Below are positions 43,490-52,210 of a stretch of DNA of 64,000 bases, piece after piece. The notes beneath the pieces were generated by a model. It was given only the letters and a program-made list of their open reading frames with translations, was not told the DNA's origin and searched no databases. This DNA comes from JAHJQZ01 sp963676075 (lineage in GTDB: Bacteria > Pseudomonadota > Alphaproteobacteria > Rhizobiales > Devosiaceae). Location of the stretch: positions 62,001 to 126,000 of the forward strand of contig CAXXNZ010000031.1 of NCBI GenBank assembly GCA_963676075.2, given 5' to 3'. Position numbers and translations under genes: made by a program. Numbering within the stretch: position 1 is the first letter of the stretch; each line of letters starts with the position of its first letter.

Positions 43490-44396
43490 GCGCCGACCTC
43501 AGTTCCGGTTCCGGCATGGACTCCTCCCAGAACCAGTAGCGGATGTCTCCGGGACAACGGAAGTTGACCACGTCGTGGTTCCCCTTGGAATCGACCGCGT
43601 GAATGACCACACCGGCCAGAAAACCCGTGTCGAGTTCGGCAAGTTCCTCGACCGCCAACCCCACGGCATCTTCAAGGCTGTGCCCGAGTTTCATGGCAAG
43701 CACCACCGTTCGCGCGGTGGCGCATCGCATCGTCATTTCGCCGGTATGGGTGCACGCTGCCGCCCCGTAGCGGCTGTCGGCATAAAACCCTGCGCCCGGT
43801 ATCGGGCTGTCACCGAGCCGGCCGGGGTATTTCCACGCCCAACCGGAGGTCGAGGTTGCCACGTGGATGCCCTGTTTGGCATCGGCGCCCAGAAAGACCG
43901 TCGTGTCGCGCACGCGCTCCGGGTCGGTGATGGCCTTGCTCAGCGGTGCCAGGGGCGTGTCGGGAAAACGGGCGAGCTGGTCCTGATCGAGTTCCTGTTC
44001 GAGGCGCTCCCACCAGGTTTTATGGCTGTCGTCGAGAAGCACGTTGTCAACATTGAAGCCGATCTCGTCGGCAAAACGTCGCGCGCCATCGCCGGTCAAC
44101 ATGACGTGGGGCAGGCGCTTCATGACCTCGTGGGCAAGGGCCGCAACGGCAATGGTGTCGGGCACGGCGCCCACGCTGCCAACCTCGCGCGTGTTGCCAT
44201 CCATGACGCCCGCGTCGAGCTCCATGCGGCCCAGCATGTTGGGCCATCCGCCAAATCCGACGCTGCGCACCCGCGCGTCGCGTTCCACTTCGCCAATGCC
44301 CGCGACCAGCGCGTCAAGACATCCTGCGCCGCTGCGAACCCTGTCGACCGAGATGGGAAAACCCGGCCAGCCTTCTGCGTTAGCCAGCAATATCAT
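43479..44396 (-). CDS. Glycosylasparaginase-type Ntn hydrolase (N4-(beta-N-acetylglucosaminyl)-L-asparaginase family)
   Basis: A 305-aa member of the asparaginase 2 / Ntn-hydrolase family. The self-cleavage site is probably RDTTVF, with nucleophile T165 (canonical HDTIG altered to RDTTV). Substrate-site motifs are HVATSTSGWAWKYPGR and GDSPIPGAGFYAD. Such enzymes cleave the GlcNAc-Asn bond of N-glycan remnants, or isoaspartyl or asparagine amides. There is no signal peptide, so it acts on imported material. First of the asparaginase-ROK-CutC overlap group. Confidence 0.88.
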   Translation of the reverse strand: MILLANAEGWPGFPISVDRVRSGAGCLDALVAGIGEVERDARVRSVGFGGWPNMLGRMELDAGVMDGNTREVGSVGAVPDTIAVAALAHEVMKRLPHVMLTGDGARRFADEIGFNVDNVLLDDSHKTWWERLEQELDQDQLARFPDTPLAPLSKAITDPERVRDTTVFLGADAKQGIHVATSTSGWAWKYPGRLGDSPIPGAGFYADSRYGAAACTHTGEMTMRCATARTVVLAMKLGHSLEDAVGLAVEELAELDTGFLAGVVIHAVDSKGNHDVVNFRCPGDIRYWFWEESMPEPELRSARAL

Positions 44397-44465
44397 GAGC
44401 TTAGCCCTCCTTCCGATCCAGCAATGGCATAAGGCCTTCGCGTGCCAGAATCATCAGTCCTGTGT

Positions 44466-46472
44466 TCAGGAAGCATACTGGACTTCCACCATGGCCACAC
44501 CCTTGAGGACCGGCAGGGTGAACTTGGTCCGTGTGCCATCGGTCTCATGATCGAGTACGTGCCCGTCGGGAACGGTTCGCACCGACGTCACGCTGCGATC
44601 GCCAGTCTCGAGATCGACGCCGACCTCCTTGAGGGTGACGAAGTCCTGGATCGGCTGAACGTTATCGCCGCGCAGATGGCCGCGCAGGGCAGGTTGCGCC
44701 ATCGAGAGGTGGATGACGTCGCGGTTGGCATCGTTCTGACGCCGCACGGTGATGCGACCGGCCCGGGGCAGGTCTGCACGGACCAGCGGTGCGTCATCGA
44801 GAAGATGCCCAATAACGTTCTCGAGCAGTTCGAGAATGGCGACGGCGCCCGAGACGCGATAGGCGGAAAAGGCCGGATGCGCGAGATAGACGATCGGCCC
44901 TTTCCTGACCCCGGCGGAGAAACCAGATGGTTCGGATTTGCGCGGCGTGTGCACATGCCCGCTGAAATGCTTGGGGCTGCGCTCGAAATAGGGATCGTAA
45001 ACGAGCCCGAGGCTTTCCCCATCGGTCACCGAGATTTGCTCGGAGGGAACGTAGAGATAGATCGGATCGTCGACGAAATCGGCGCGGATCGAGCTGTCGT
45101 GCAAGGCGTAGTCGCCGGAGAAGGGGTTGGTACCGACCCACTCGGCGCCGACGTCGAACAAGAAACCGGCGTCGGGATCGATGCCGCTTTTGCCTGTCAG
45201 GAGCAGCCTGCCGCCTTTGGCGAGGTAGGCGTCGAGCGCTGCCTTGAGCGGCGCGTCGACGAGGACGTCGTCCGGCAAAATCAGCAGCCGATAGGGCGAG
45301 AAATCCGCGTCCGGGTCGAGGACATCGAAGGTTAACTTGCTTTCGAGCAGAACGCGGGTCGTGCCCTCGTCTGGGCGATTGCTGGCGCTCGGCGAACCGA
45401 CAAAGCGGGGATGGTGGGACGCCTCGGAGCTGACGATGCCGATATCGGCGCGGTTGCGCGAGTTGACGCACCAGGGCTCTGCGGCTTCGGCCGCGGCAAA
45501 GGCGGCGCCGATTGCCTTGTAGCTTGTCGGATCGACCTCGCAATTGGGATGCAGGTGGTCGCCGATCGACGCCCCGGCCCCGAGCGATTGCATCACTGCG
45601 ACCTCATAGGCCAGAGCTTCCGGCGTCTTGTAGCTGCCAATCTCGCCCCACAGATGGTGAAACTTGCCGGTCATGCCGATGAACGGAGCGCCGAACACAT
45701 CGACATAGCGCGCCGACAGCGGAAAGTGATCGTAGCCCCACTTCGCAGTCGGCAGGGATTCCAGCTCAAGATGGCTGAAATAGTGCGTGTAGACCTCACG
45801 CCGCCCACGCAGGATATGGCCAAGGTTGAAAAACAGCGGCGTTTTCGGATTGTGCTTTTCGACGCTCGTTTTGATCTTCTCGAACACCTCGAGATTGACC
45901 TGCTCGCAAAACGTCTCTCGATCCTCTGGACTCTCCCAGTCCATGCCTGCGTCCGACATCCTTTTTTGTGTCCAAGGGCCGGCGGAGAGCTTTTGAAAGG
46001 CGATGTCGATGAAGATCCCGTCGCCATCGGGGTAGTTGACCATCACTTCCTCGACCTGTCGGCACAGATAGTCGAGATAGGGCGATGCGAAATCGAGAGT
46101 CATCCAGCCGTCGCCGAGGGGATCGCCGCCGAGCCTGTCAGGTAGCCCGTTGTCGTCCATGAGCCGCCAGCCCGGTTGCGTGTTGGCGGCGTATTCGTCC
46201 CAACCAGCCGACAGATAGACAGGAGTCTTGATGCCATGGCGATGAAGGGCGTCGATCTGGGCTCGAAGCAGATCGAAGGTCAGGTGAGGGTGCATCCGGC
46301 CGACAGTCGTCGGATGGTAGGAGTGGCCGTGATGGCATTTGGAAAACACCGTGACGGAGTCCACATGTGCATCCTTGAATGCCCGACCGAAAGCATCCGC
46401 ATCGAACCGGGAGCCGATGTCCTCAATGAGCTCGGAGGTATGAAAATCGAGGTGTACTTGACGAAGGCGCAT
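44466..46472 (-). CDS. Large glycoside-hydrolase-like protein with barrel and beta-galactosidase-type trimerisation domain
   Basis: A 668-aa cytoplasmic protein. The N-terminal 330 residues look like an alpha-fucosidase/alpha-amylase-type TIM barrel (DSVTVFSKCHHGHSYHPTTV, GIKTPVYLSAGWDEYAANTQ, DGDGIFIDIAFQK). Residues about 370-560 resemble a GH42-type trimerisation (glutamine-amidotransferase-like) domain (PYRLLILPDDVLVDAPLKAA, GGRLLLTGKSGID). The catalytic pair is not certain; D153/D156 in GIFIDIAF and later acidic residues are candidates. It follows the transporter ATPase and probably hydrolyses the imported oligosaccharide. Exact family and substrate unknown. Confidence 0.75.
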   Translation of the reverse strand: MRLRQVHLDFHTSELIEDIGSRFDADAFGRAFKDAHVDSVTVFSKCHHGHSYHPTTVGRMHPHLTFDLLRAQIDALHRHGIKTPVYLSAGWDEYAANTQPGWRLMDDNGLPDRLGGDPLGDGWMTLDFASPYLDYLCRQVEEVMVNYPDGDGIFIDIAFQKLSAGPWTQKRMSDAGMDWESPEDRETFCEQVNLEVFEKIKTSVEKHNPKTPLFFNLGHILRGRREVYTHYFSHLELESLPTAKWGYDHFPLSARYVDVFGAPFIGMTGKFHHLWGEIGSYKTPEALAYEVAVMQSLGAGASIGDHLHPNCEVDPTSYKAIGAAFAAAEAAEPWCVNSRNRADIGIVSSEASHHPRFVGSPSASNRPDEGTTRVLLESKLTFDVLDPDADFSPYRLLILPDDVLVDAPLKAALDAYLAKGGRLLLTGKSGIDPDAGFLFDVGAEWVGTNPFSGDYALHDSSIRADFVDDPIYLYVPSEQISVTDGESLGLVYDPYFERSPKHFSGHVHTPRKSEPSGFSAGVRKGPIVYLAHPAFSAYRVSGAVAILELLENVIGHLLDDAPLVRADLPRAGRITVRRQNDANRDVIHLSMAQPALRGHLRGDNVQPIQDFVTLKEVGVDLETGDRSVTSVRTVPDGHVLDHETDGTRTKFTLPVLKGVAMVEVQYAS

Positions 46473-46496
46473 GATGGTCCGGTCAAAAGAGGAAAA

Positions 46497-47633
46497 CTAG
46501 GAGGCAAGTCGGGCGAAGCGCAGCGTCTGCCCTTCTGAATCGAACAGGTAGATGGCGTCGGTCGGCACGGTGACATCGAGCCGGTCGTCATGGGTGACGC
46601 GGAGCTGGCGCGGCTGATGCAGTGCAAACATGCCGTCCTGGGACTCCGATTCGATACTTTGAATGTCGCCGGCATCGCCATAGATCAGCGTTTCGCGCCC
46701 GAGGCTTTCCACCACTCGCGCCCGCAAGGGAAGAACGAGCCCGTCGCCTTCTCCGGTCAGCGCGGCTTCCGGACGGAAGCCGAGCCTGATCGGCGCTCCC
46801 GGGCTCACCGCATGCTTGAGATCCTCAGCCGGAACGGAAAGGACTTGCGTGCTGCCGTCAATCGTCAGCGACACCTGATCGGCCGTTACGGAATCGATCT
46901 TGCCGGCAAGGAAATTCATGCGGGGTGAACCGAGAAAACCGGCGACGAAGATGTTTGTCGGCTGGTTGTAGAGATCGAGCGGCGACCCCGTTTGTTCGAT
47001 GATGCCGTCGCGCATGACCACGATACGGTTGGCCATGGTCATGGCCTCGACCTGGTCGTGCGTAACATAGACCATCGTCGTGCCGAGTTCGGCGTGAAGG
47101 CGCCCCAGTTCGACGCGCATCTGGGTACGCAGTGCCGCGTCCAGATTGCTGAGCGGTTCATCGAACAGGAACACGTCCGGGGACCGCGTGATGGCGCGGC
47201 CGATGGCGACACGCTGTTTCTGCCCACCGGACAGGGCCTTGGGGAATTTCTCCAGGTGTTCGGTGATGCGCAGAATGCGCGCGGCACGGTCGACGGCCTC
47301 AACGATCTCGGCCTTGGGTCGGCCGGCGATCTTCATGTTGAAGCCCATGTTCTGACCAACGGTCATGTGCGGGTAAAGGGCGTAGTTCTGGAACACCATC
47401 GCCACGCCGCGTTCGAACGGCTCGCGGTGGGTAACGTCGCGCCCCTTGATGAAGATCTTCCCGCTGGTCACTGTCTCAAGCCCGGCGATGGAGCGCAGAA
47501 GCGTCGACTTCCCGCATCCCGAGGGCCCCACCATGACCACGAACTCCCCTTCCTCGATTTCGAGGCTGGTCGATTTGAGCGCGTGAAAGTCGCCGTAGTG
47601 TTTTTCGAGGTTGGATATCTGAAGACTGGGCAT
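46497..47633 (-). CDS. Sugar ABC transporter ATP-binding protein, UgpC/MsmK type
   Basis: A 378-aa ATPase with Walker A GPSGCGKST, Q-loop MVFQNYALYPHMTV, signature LSGGQKQRVAIGRA, Walker B VFLFDEPLSNLDA and VTHDQVEAMT. A C-terminal TOBE-like regulatory domain follows (about 240-378). It lies 8 bp after the permease stop and 24 bp before the glycosidase-like gene. Energises the third sugar transporter. Confidence 0.95.
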   Translation of the reverse strand: MPSLQISNLEKHYGDFHALKSTSLEIEEGEFVVMVGPSGCGKSTLLRSIAGLETVTSGKIFIKGRDVTHREPFERGVAMVFQNYALYPHMTVGQNMGFNMKIAGRPKAEIVEAVDRAARILRITEHLEKFPKALSGGQKQRVAIGRAITRSPDVFLFDEPLSNLDAALRTQMRVELGRLHAELGTTMVYVTHDQVEAMTMANRIVVMRDGIIEQTGSPLDLYNQPTNIFVAGFLGSPRMNFLAGKIDSVTADQVSLTIDGSTQVLSVPAEDLKHAVSPGAPIRLGFRPEAALTGEGDGLVLPLRARVVESLGRETLIYGDAGDIQSIESESQDGMFALHQPRQLRVTHDDRLDVTVPTDAIYLFDSEGQTLRFARLAS

Positions 47634-47641
47634 GGCGAATC

Positions 47642-48460
47642 CTATTTGCCGAGGCCAGCAAGGCTACGAACGAAGTAGCGCTGAGCGAGGATGAAAAGGA
47701 TGAGCATCGGCAAGGTGACGATAGAAACGCCAGCCATTACCGCCGGCCAGTCCGAACTGAACTGACCGCGCAGGTTGAGCATGCCGAGCGGCAAGGTCTT
47801 GATCCTGCTGTCGGTCAAAAGCAGCAGGGCGAGCAGGAACTCGTTCCAGATGAAGACGGCCTGGAAAATGGCCGCGCTGGCAATCGCCGAGCCTGACAAA
47901 GGCACCACCACCCGGGTGATCACCTGCAGTCGGCTGCAGCCGTCGAGCCGCGCCGCTTCTTCGAGCTCGCGCGGGAACTCGAGGAAAAAGGCATAGAACA
48001 GGACGATTGTGAACGGAATGCCGTAGGCCGCATAAGGCAGGATGATCGCGAACAGCGAGTTCAAAAGACCTGCCGCCGAGATGATCTGATAGAGCGGCAC
48101 CAGAACGCTCTGGCTTGGCACGGCGAAGCTGGCGACGATCAGGATGTAGAGTATCTTGAGCACCCGGCTCTCGGTGCGCGCCAGCACATAGGCCGCGATG
48201 CTGCTGACCAGAATGATGATGGCAACCGAAATCAGCGTGACAAAGATCGAGTTGACGATGAATCCGGCGATGCCGGTGTTCCAGGCCCGCTCGAAAGCGT
48301 CGAAACTGAAAGAACGCGGCAGACCGAGCGGGTCGGTGAAGATCTCTGCGCGTGTGCGGAAGCCGGCCAGCACCATCCAGATGACGGGCAACAGGACGAA
48401 CAGCGACCACAGCGAGACGACGAGGTGCAGGCCGACCGAAACAATGCGAAAACGTTTCAT
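47642..48460 (-). CDS. Sugar ABC transporter permease, MalG type
   Basis: A 272-aa membrane protein with six helices (LVVSLWSLFVLLPVIWMVL first). The EAA loop is LEEAARLDGCSRLQVITRVV and the C-terminus LAQRYFVRSLAGLGK is typical of MalG-like permeases. It lies 5 bp after the preceding permease stop; a GAGG stretch precedes the ATG. Confidence 0.93.
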   Translation of the reverse strand: MKRFRIVSVGLHLVVSLWSLFVLLPVIWMVLAGFRTRAEIFTDPLGLPRSFSFDAFERAWNTGIAGFIVNSIFVTLISVAIIILVSSIAAYVLARTESRVLKILYILIVASFAVPSQSVLVPLYQIISAAGLLNSLFAIILPYAAYGIPFTIVLFYAFFLEFPRELEEAARLDGCSRLQVITRVVVPLSGSAIASAAIFQAVFIWNEFLLALLLLTDSRIKTLPLGMLNLRGQFSSDWPAVMAGVSIVTLPMLILFILAQRYFVRSLAGLGK

Positions 48461-48465
48461 GGTGG

Positions 48466-49365
48466 CTAACCTCGACGTGACAGCTTGAGCTGGGCGACAC
48501 CCAGAATCAGGGCGATGACCAGAAGGATGATCGAGATGGCGTCAGCGTAGCCCATGTTCCCGAGGTTGAACGCCTGCAAGTAGATGTAGGTGCCCAGAAC
48601 CTGCGTGGCATTGGCCGGTCCGCCGCCCGTCATCACGAAGATGAAATCGAACACCTTCAATGCGCCGATCGTTGTGATCAGGACGGCGACGATCAGGATG
48701 TTCCTTATGCCTGGAAGGGTGATGTACCAGAACGCCTTCATTCCCTTGGCACCATCGAGCGCCGCGGCTTCATAAAGCTGCTTGGGGATGGATTGCAGCC
48801 CCGCCAGGATCAGCACCATCTGGAAGCCGACATTGGCCCAGGCGGCGGTGATGAGCACCATCCAGATGGAGATGTTGGGATCGCCCAGCCAGCCGAGGCG
48901 GGGAGGGGTGAGACCGATGGCCTTCACGATCACATTGAGCGAGCCGACATTGGGATCGTAGATCATCATCCAGATCAGCGAGACGGCGACGTAGGAGACC
49001 ACCACCGGCATGAAGATGATGGTTCTGTAAACCGTTGCGCCGTGCTTTATGCCGCGATCCAGGATCGTGGCCATGATCGTGCCAATGCCGACCTGCGTGA
49101 CGATCGATCCGAAGATGATGATGAAATTGTTCTTGAGCGAAACCCAGAAGATCGGGTCGGAAAAGGCACGGATGTAGTTGCTGATGCCGGCCCACTTCCA
49201 GGCACTCGATGTGATGCCGAAGGTGAAAAACGACCCGATCAGCGTAATGACGGCTGGCACGAGAACGAAGACGGCGACCAGACTGAACGCCGGCGCGAGC
49301 ATTATGCCGTTAAGTCCGGCAACCCGCATGCGTCTCGCCAATGCATCGTTTGATGACGACGGCAT
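48466..49365 (-). CDS. Sugar ABC transporter permease, MalF type
   Basis: A 299-aa membrane protein (GIMLAPAFSLVAVFVLVPAV as first helix). The EAA loop is YEAAALDGAKGMKAFWYIT and the family segment is TGGGPANATQVLGTYIYLQA. I use ATG 49365; the frame also allows a TTG at 49380. It is separated from the binding-protein gene by a 72-bp gap holding a very stable hairpin. Confidence 0.92.
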   Translation of the reverse strand: MPSSSNDALARRMRVAGLNGIMLAPAFSLVAVFVLVPAVITLIGSFFTFGITSSAWKWAGISNYIRAFSDPIFWVSLKNNFIIIFGSIVTQVGIGTIMATILDRGIKHGATVYRTIIFMPVVVSYVAVSLIWMMIYDPNVGSLNVIVKAIGLTPPRLGWLGDPNISIWMVLITAAWANVGFQMVLILAGLQSIPKQLYEAAALDGAKGMKAFWYITLPGIRNILIVAVLITTIGALKVFDFIFVMTGGGPANATQVLGTYIYLQAFNLGNMGYADAISIILLVIALILGVAQLKLSRRG

Positions 49366-49394
49366 GAGATGGCGCTCCAAGATCAGTTGACGTG

Positions 49395-49420
49395 CCGCCG
49401 GCGCGACTGCGCGCCGGCGG
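49395..49420 (-). other. Perfect 11-bp GC stem-loop after the third binding-protein gene
   Basis: CCGCCGGCGCG and CGCGCCGGCGG with a 4-nt loop, no T-tract. It is the third case in this window of a stem-loop between a binding-protein gene and its permeases. Confidence 0.65.
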
Positions 49421-49437
49421 GAGTTATGGGGTGACGG

Positions 49438-50730
49438 CTAGTCCTGAGCCGCCTGGGCCTGAACCGCGGCGTCGCGGATCTGGGCAACAGCCTGCTCGGG
49501 CGTCATGGTGCCGTTGAGCACCTCGACGGACGCATTCATGTACGCCTCGGCCACGCTCGCTTCGAGAGAAACGTCGAGCACGTTCACGCCGGCGGAATAC
49601 TTGGCCATGTCGGCCGCCGCCCACTTGAAGTACTCCGTCGCGCCTTCGACCTTGTCGATATTGGTCGGGTTGGACGGCAGGAACTTGAGGATCTCAGCAA
49701 ACTTCTGGGCCTGATCGTCGGACACCAGGAAGCTCAACCACTCGGCGGCAAGCTCCGGATCGGCCGTCTTGGCGGAGATCTGGTAGCCCTCGGGAACCTG
49801 GAAATAGGCATCCGGGTCGCCGCGTCCACCCTCGATAACCGGGAAGCGGGTCATGTCGTAATTGACGCCTTCGGGGTCGAAGTCAGCCATGCACCAGGTG
49901 CCGCACCAGGACATCGGCGACGCGCCGGACGAGAACATCACGTCGGCAAGCTCGGAATCCGTGGCGTTCGGCGCATCCTCGAAGCAACCGGCATCCTGCA
50001 TCTCGACAAGCTTGTTGAAGGCCTCGACATAGCCGGGATCGGTGAACAGCTCATCGGTATCGCGCGACAGATTGTAGTCCGCCGCAGCGTCGGCCTGCCC
50101 GATGACGCGCTCGTTGAGCATGGTCATCAGGTGAATGGCCTTCCACCGGCCGGCATTGCCGAGCGGCAGCGGAATGGTGCTCGGGTTGTCCTCACGGACC
50201 ACCTTGCAGATGTCGGTCAGCTCGTCGAATGTCTTCGGCGGCGTCAGGTCATGTTCGGCGAAGTAGTCAACGTTGTTGTAAAGATAGACCGAAACGGCAT
50301 CGACCGGCACGCCATAGAGCTTGCCGTCATATTTGAATGCTTCCAGCCAGCCTTCGGACAGCGTGTTCTGGAACCCGTCGTCGGCGGTTCCGAGATCGGT
50401 CAGATTGAGCACCAGACCGTCGGCAACCAGACGGCGCGCATCTTCGCCGGCCCAGTTGAAAAAGACATCCGGCGGGGCTGACCCGACCAGGGCCACCTGA
50501 ATGCTGGTCTTGTACTGATCGCCCGGGAAAGTTTCGTGAATAATGTTCACGTTCGGATGCGTCTGTTTGAACGCCTCCGCTGCCTGGGCAATGAACTCCT
50601 GGTATCCGGTATTGTTGAGCGTCCACATCTTGATCGTGGAATCCTGGGCCAAGGCCGGCCCGGCGATCCCTGCGATCGATGCTGCAAGAGCTGCCGCGAG
50701 CGGCAATTTTCTAAAACTGTGATTGGTCAT
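49438..50730 (-). CDS. Sugar ABC transporter substrate-binding protein (family 1)
   Basis: A 430-aa periplasmic protein with a signal peptide (TNHSFRKLPLAAALAASIAG ... ALA|QD). Family 1 features are AFKQTHPNVNIIHETFPGDQ, VALVGSAPPDVFFNWAGED and YGVPVDAVSVYLYNNVDYF. Two Trp/Cys-rich segments (MSWCGTWCMADFDPEG) could form a disulfide near the ligand site. Ligand unknown; context suggests a glycoconjugate-derived oligosaccharide. First gene of the operon, divergent from its LacI repressor. Confidence 0.92.
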   Translation of the reverse strand: MTNHSFRKLPLAAALAASIAGIAGPALAQDSTIKMWTLNNTGYQEFIAQAAEAFKQTHPNVNIIHETFPGDQYKTSIQVALVGSAPPDVFFNWAGEDARRLVADGLVLNLTDLGTADDGFQNTLSEGWLEAFKYDGKLYGVPVDAVSVYLYNNVDYFAEHDLTPPKTFDELTDICKVVREDNPSTIPLPLGNAGRWKAIHLMTMLNERVIGQADAAADYNLSRDTDELFTDPGYVEAFNKLVEMQDAGCFEDAPNATDSELADVMFSSGASPMSWCGTWCMADFDPEGVNYDMTRFPVIEGGRGDPDAYFQVPEGYQISAKTADPELAAEWLSFLVSDDQAQKFAEILKFLPSNPTNIDKVEGATEYFKWAAADMAKYSAGVNVLDVSLEASVAEAYMNASVEVLNGTMTPEQAVAQIRDAAVQAQAAQD

Positions 50731-50787
50731 GCATCTCCCTTTCGCGTCTCAGCGCCGTTGTCCACCCCGACGCCTCACGACGGCTCG

Positions 50788-50807
50788 ATATCGAACCGTT
50801 TCGATAT
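50788..50807 (-). promoter_or_regulatory. LacI-type operator ahead of the third transporter operon
   Basis: ATATCGAACCGTTTCGATAT is a 20-bp dyad with one mismatched pair and a CG centre, 58-77 bp upstream of the binding-protein start. A TTGTCA/TTGAAT pair on the minus strand just upstream would place it over the transcription start. Confidence 0.75.
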
Positions 50808-50937
50808 TCAAGCATGCGCTGTTTTTAGATGACAACATCGAACTGAAATCGAACACGACAAAAAACGCCCGAACAAGCCGGGATATGGCTAGAAAATGTG
50901 CACGCAGAGTGATATTCGAACAAACATCATCCAACGC

Positions 50938-50950
50938 AATCGTTTCGATT
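50938..50950 (+). promoter_or_regulatory. Possible second operator at the LacI gene start
   Basis: AATCGTTTCGATT, a short dyad sharing the TCG..CGA core of the 50788 operator, 7 bp before the repressor start codon and replacing any visible ribosome site. It could mediate autoregulation. Confidence 0.4.
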
Positions 50951-50956
50951 TTGATC

Positions 50957-51967
50957 ATGGCTACAATTCGGGACGTCGCCAAACTCGCTGGCGTTGCAAC
51001 ATCCACCGTCTCATTGGCCCTCAACGACAAGGGGTCCGTCAGCGCACGCACGCGTGCACGCATCCGTGCTGCGGCCGAGCAACTCGGCTACGAACCGAGC
51101 GTGATGGCGCAAAGTCTGCGGCGGGGACACAACAAGCTCATCGGCCTGGTGCTGGGTGATATCGGCAATCCGTTTTTCGGCCGGCTCCTGCGCAGCGTCG
51201 ACAGCGTCGTGGCCGAATCCGACCACATGCTGATCGTCGCCGACACGGCCTCGCATGCGGACCGCGAGATCAAAACGCTCGACCAGCTCCGGCGCCACAG
51301 GGTGGGCGGCATCATCATGGCGCCCTTGTCCAATGACGAGGACTTCGCCGCCTATTTAAGGAAGATCGACGTGCCCGTCGTGCTGATCGATCAGTATGTC
51401 GATGGGGTCAAGCTCGACTATGTATGTTCCGACAACGAGCTCGCGACGACCATGCTGACCGAATATCTGGTGCGCCTCGGGCATCGCCGCATCTGCTATC
51501 TCGGCGGCCAGCCCCATTGGTGGACGGCACGGCTGCGGCTTACCGGTTTTCGCACCGCCATGGCCATGTCGGGCATCGACATCGATCCGCAGCTGGAAGT
51601 CGCGGCCGATTTCAGCGGTGAGAGGGCATACGACCATGTCACCCGCCTGATGACGCATCCGAACCGCCCAACCGCCATTGTCGCAGCGAGCAATCTGATG
51701 GCGCTCGGTGCGCTGCAGGCAATCAATGATCTTGGCTTCGATTGCCCCGGCGACGTCTCGCTGACCGGTGTTGACGACGTGCCGTGGGGCAACGTCATCA
51801 AACCGCGTATCACGTCCGTGGTTCAGCCCATCGAGGAACTCGCCGAGATTGCCGCGACCTGGATACTCGATCGCATCGAGACGCGTGGCGGCGCAACCAA
51901 TTCGCCCCGCACCCATATCGCCATGCCGCGACTGGTCGTCGGAGAGTCCTGCGCCCGCATAAGCTAG
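50957..51967 (+). CDS. LacI-family repressor of the third sugar transporter operon
   Basis: A 336-aa LacI/GalR protein. The HTH is ATIRDVAKLAGVATSTVSLA with hinge YEPSVMAQSLRRGHN. The effector domain includes LIGLVLGDIGNPFFGRLL, GHRRICYLGGQPHWW and DVSLTGVDDVPWG. The start at ATG 50957 begins exactly at the conserved HTH; the frame extends upstream to 50723 but that part is control region. No clear Shine-Dalgarno sequence. Divergent from the operon it likely represses. Confidence 0.92.
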   Translation: MATIRDVAKLAGVATSTVSLALNDKGSVSARTRARIRAAAEQLGYEPSVMAQSLRRGHNKLIGLVLGDIGNPFFGRLLRSVDSVVAESDHMLIVADTASHADREIKTLDQLRRHRVGGIIMAPLSNDEDFAAYLRKIDVPVVLIDQYVDGVKLDYVCSDNELATTMLTEYLVRLGHRRICYLGGQPHWWTARLRLTGFRTAMAMSGIDIDPQLEVAADFSGERAYDHVTRLMTHPNRPTAIVAASNLMALGALQAINDLGFDCPGDVSLTGVDDVPWGNVIKPRITSVVQPIEELAEIAATWILDRIETRGGATNSPRTHIAMPRLVVGESCARIS

Positions 51968-51997
51968 GCTGTCTATCTGGTCGGAAACCGCTCTTGC

Positions 51998-52210
51998 TTG
52001 GCGTCATTGCTCAAGCATCACAACCTGGAACACGCGATGAGCCGGCGCGGCAACTCTCACGACAATGTCGTAACCGAGAGCTTCTTCAATCTGCTCAAAC
52101 GGGAACGCCTACAGCGCCGGACCTATAAGCCCCGCACCGAAGCCCGCCGGTACGTGTTCGGCGACATCGTCTGGCAGGCTCTGAATGCCATTCATTTTGG
52201 GATATTCTAG
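51998..52210 (+). pseudogene. Remnant of an IS3-family transposase (OrfB C-terminal part)
   Basis: The frame reads SLLKHHNLEHAMSRRGNSHD, then NVVTESFFNLLKRERLQRRT and YKPRTEARRYVFGDI, the end of the DDE integrase core of IS3-group transposases (SRRGNCxDNAxxESFF). It then runs into unrelated WQALNAIHFGIF in place of the usual IEMFYNPKRKH. The upstream two thirds of the transposase and recognisable terminal repeats are missing. Dead relic between two catabolic loci. Confidence 0.85.

Noticed and set aside
50723..50956. N-terminal extension of the third LacI protein
   Set aside because: It covers the operator region, and LacI proteins begin at the HTH, which starts at 50957.
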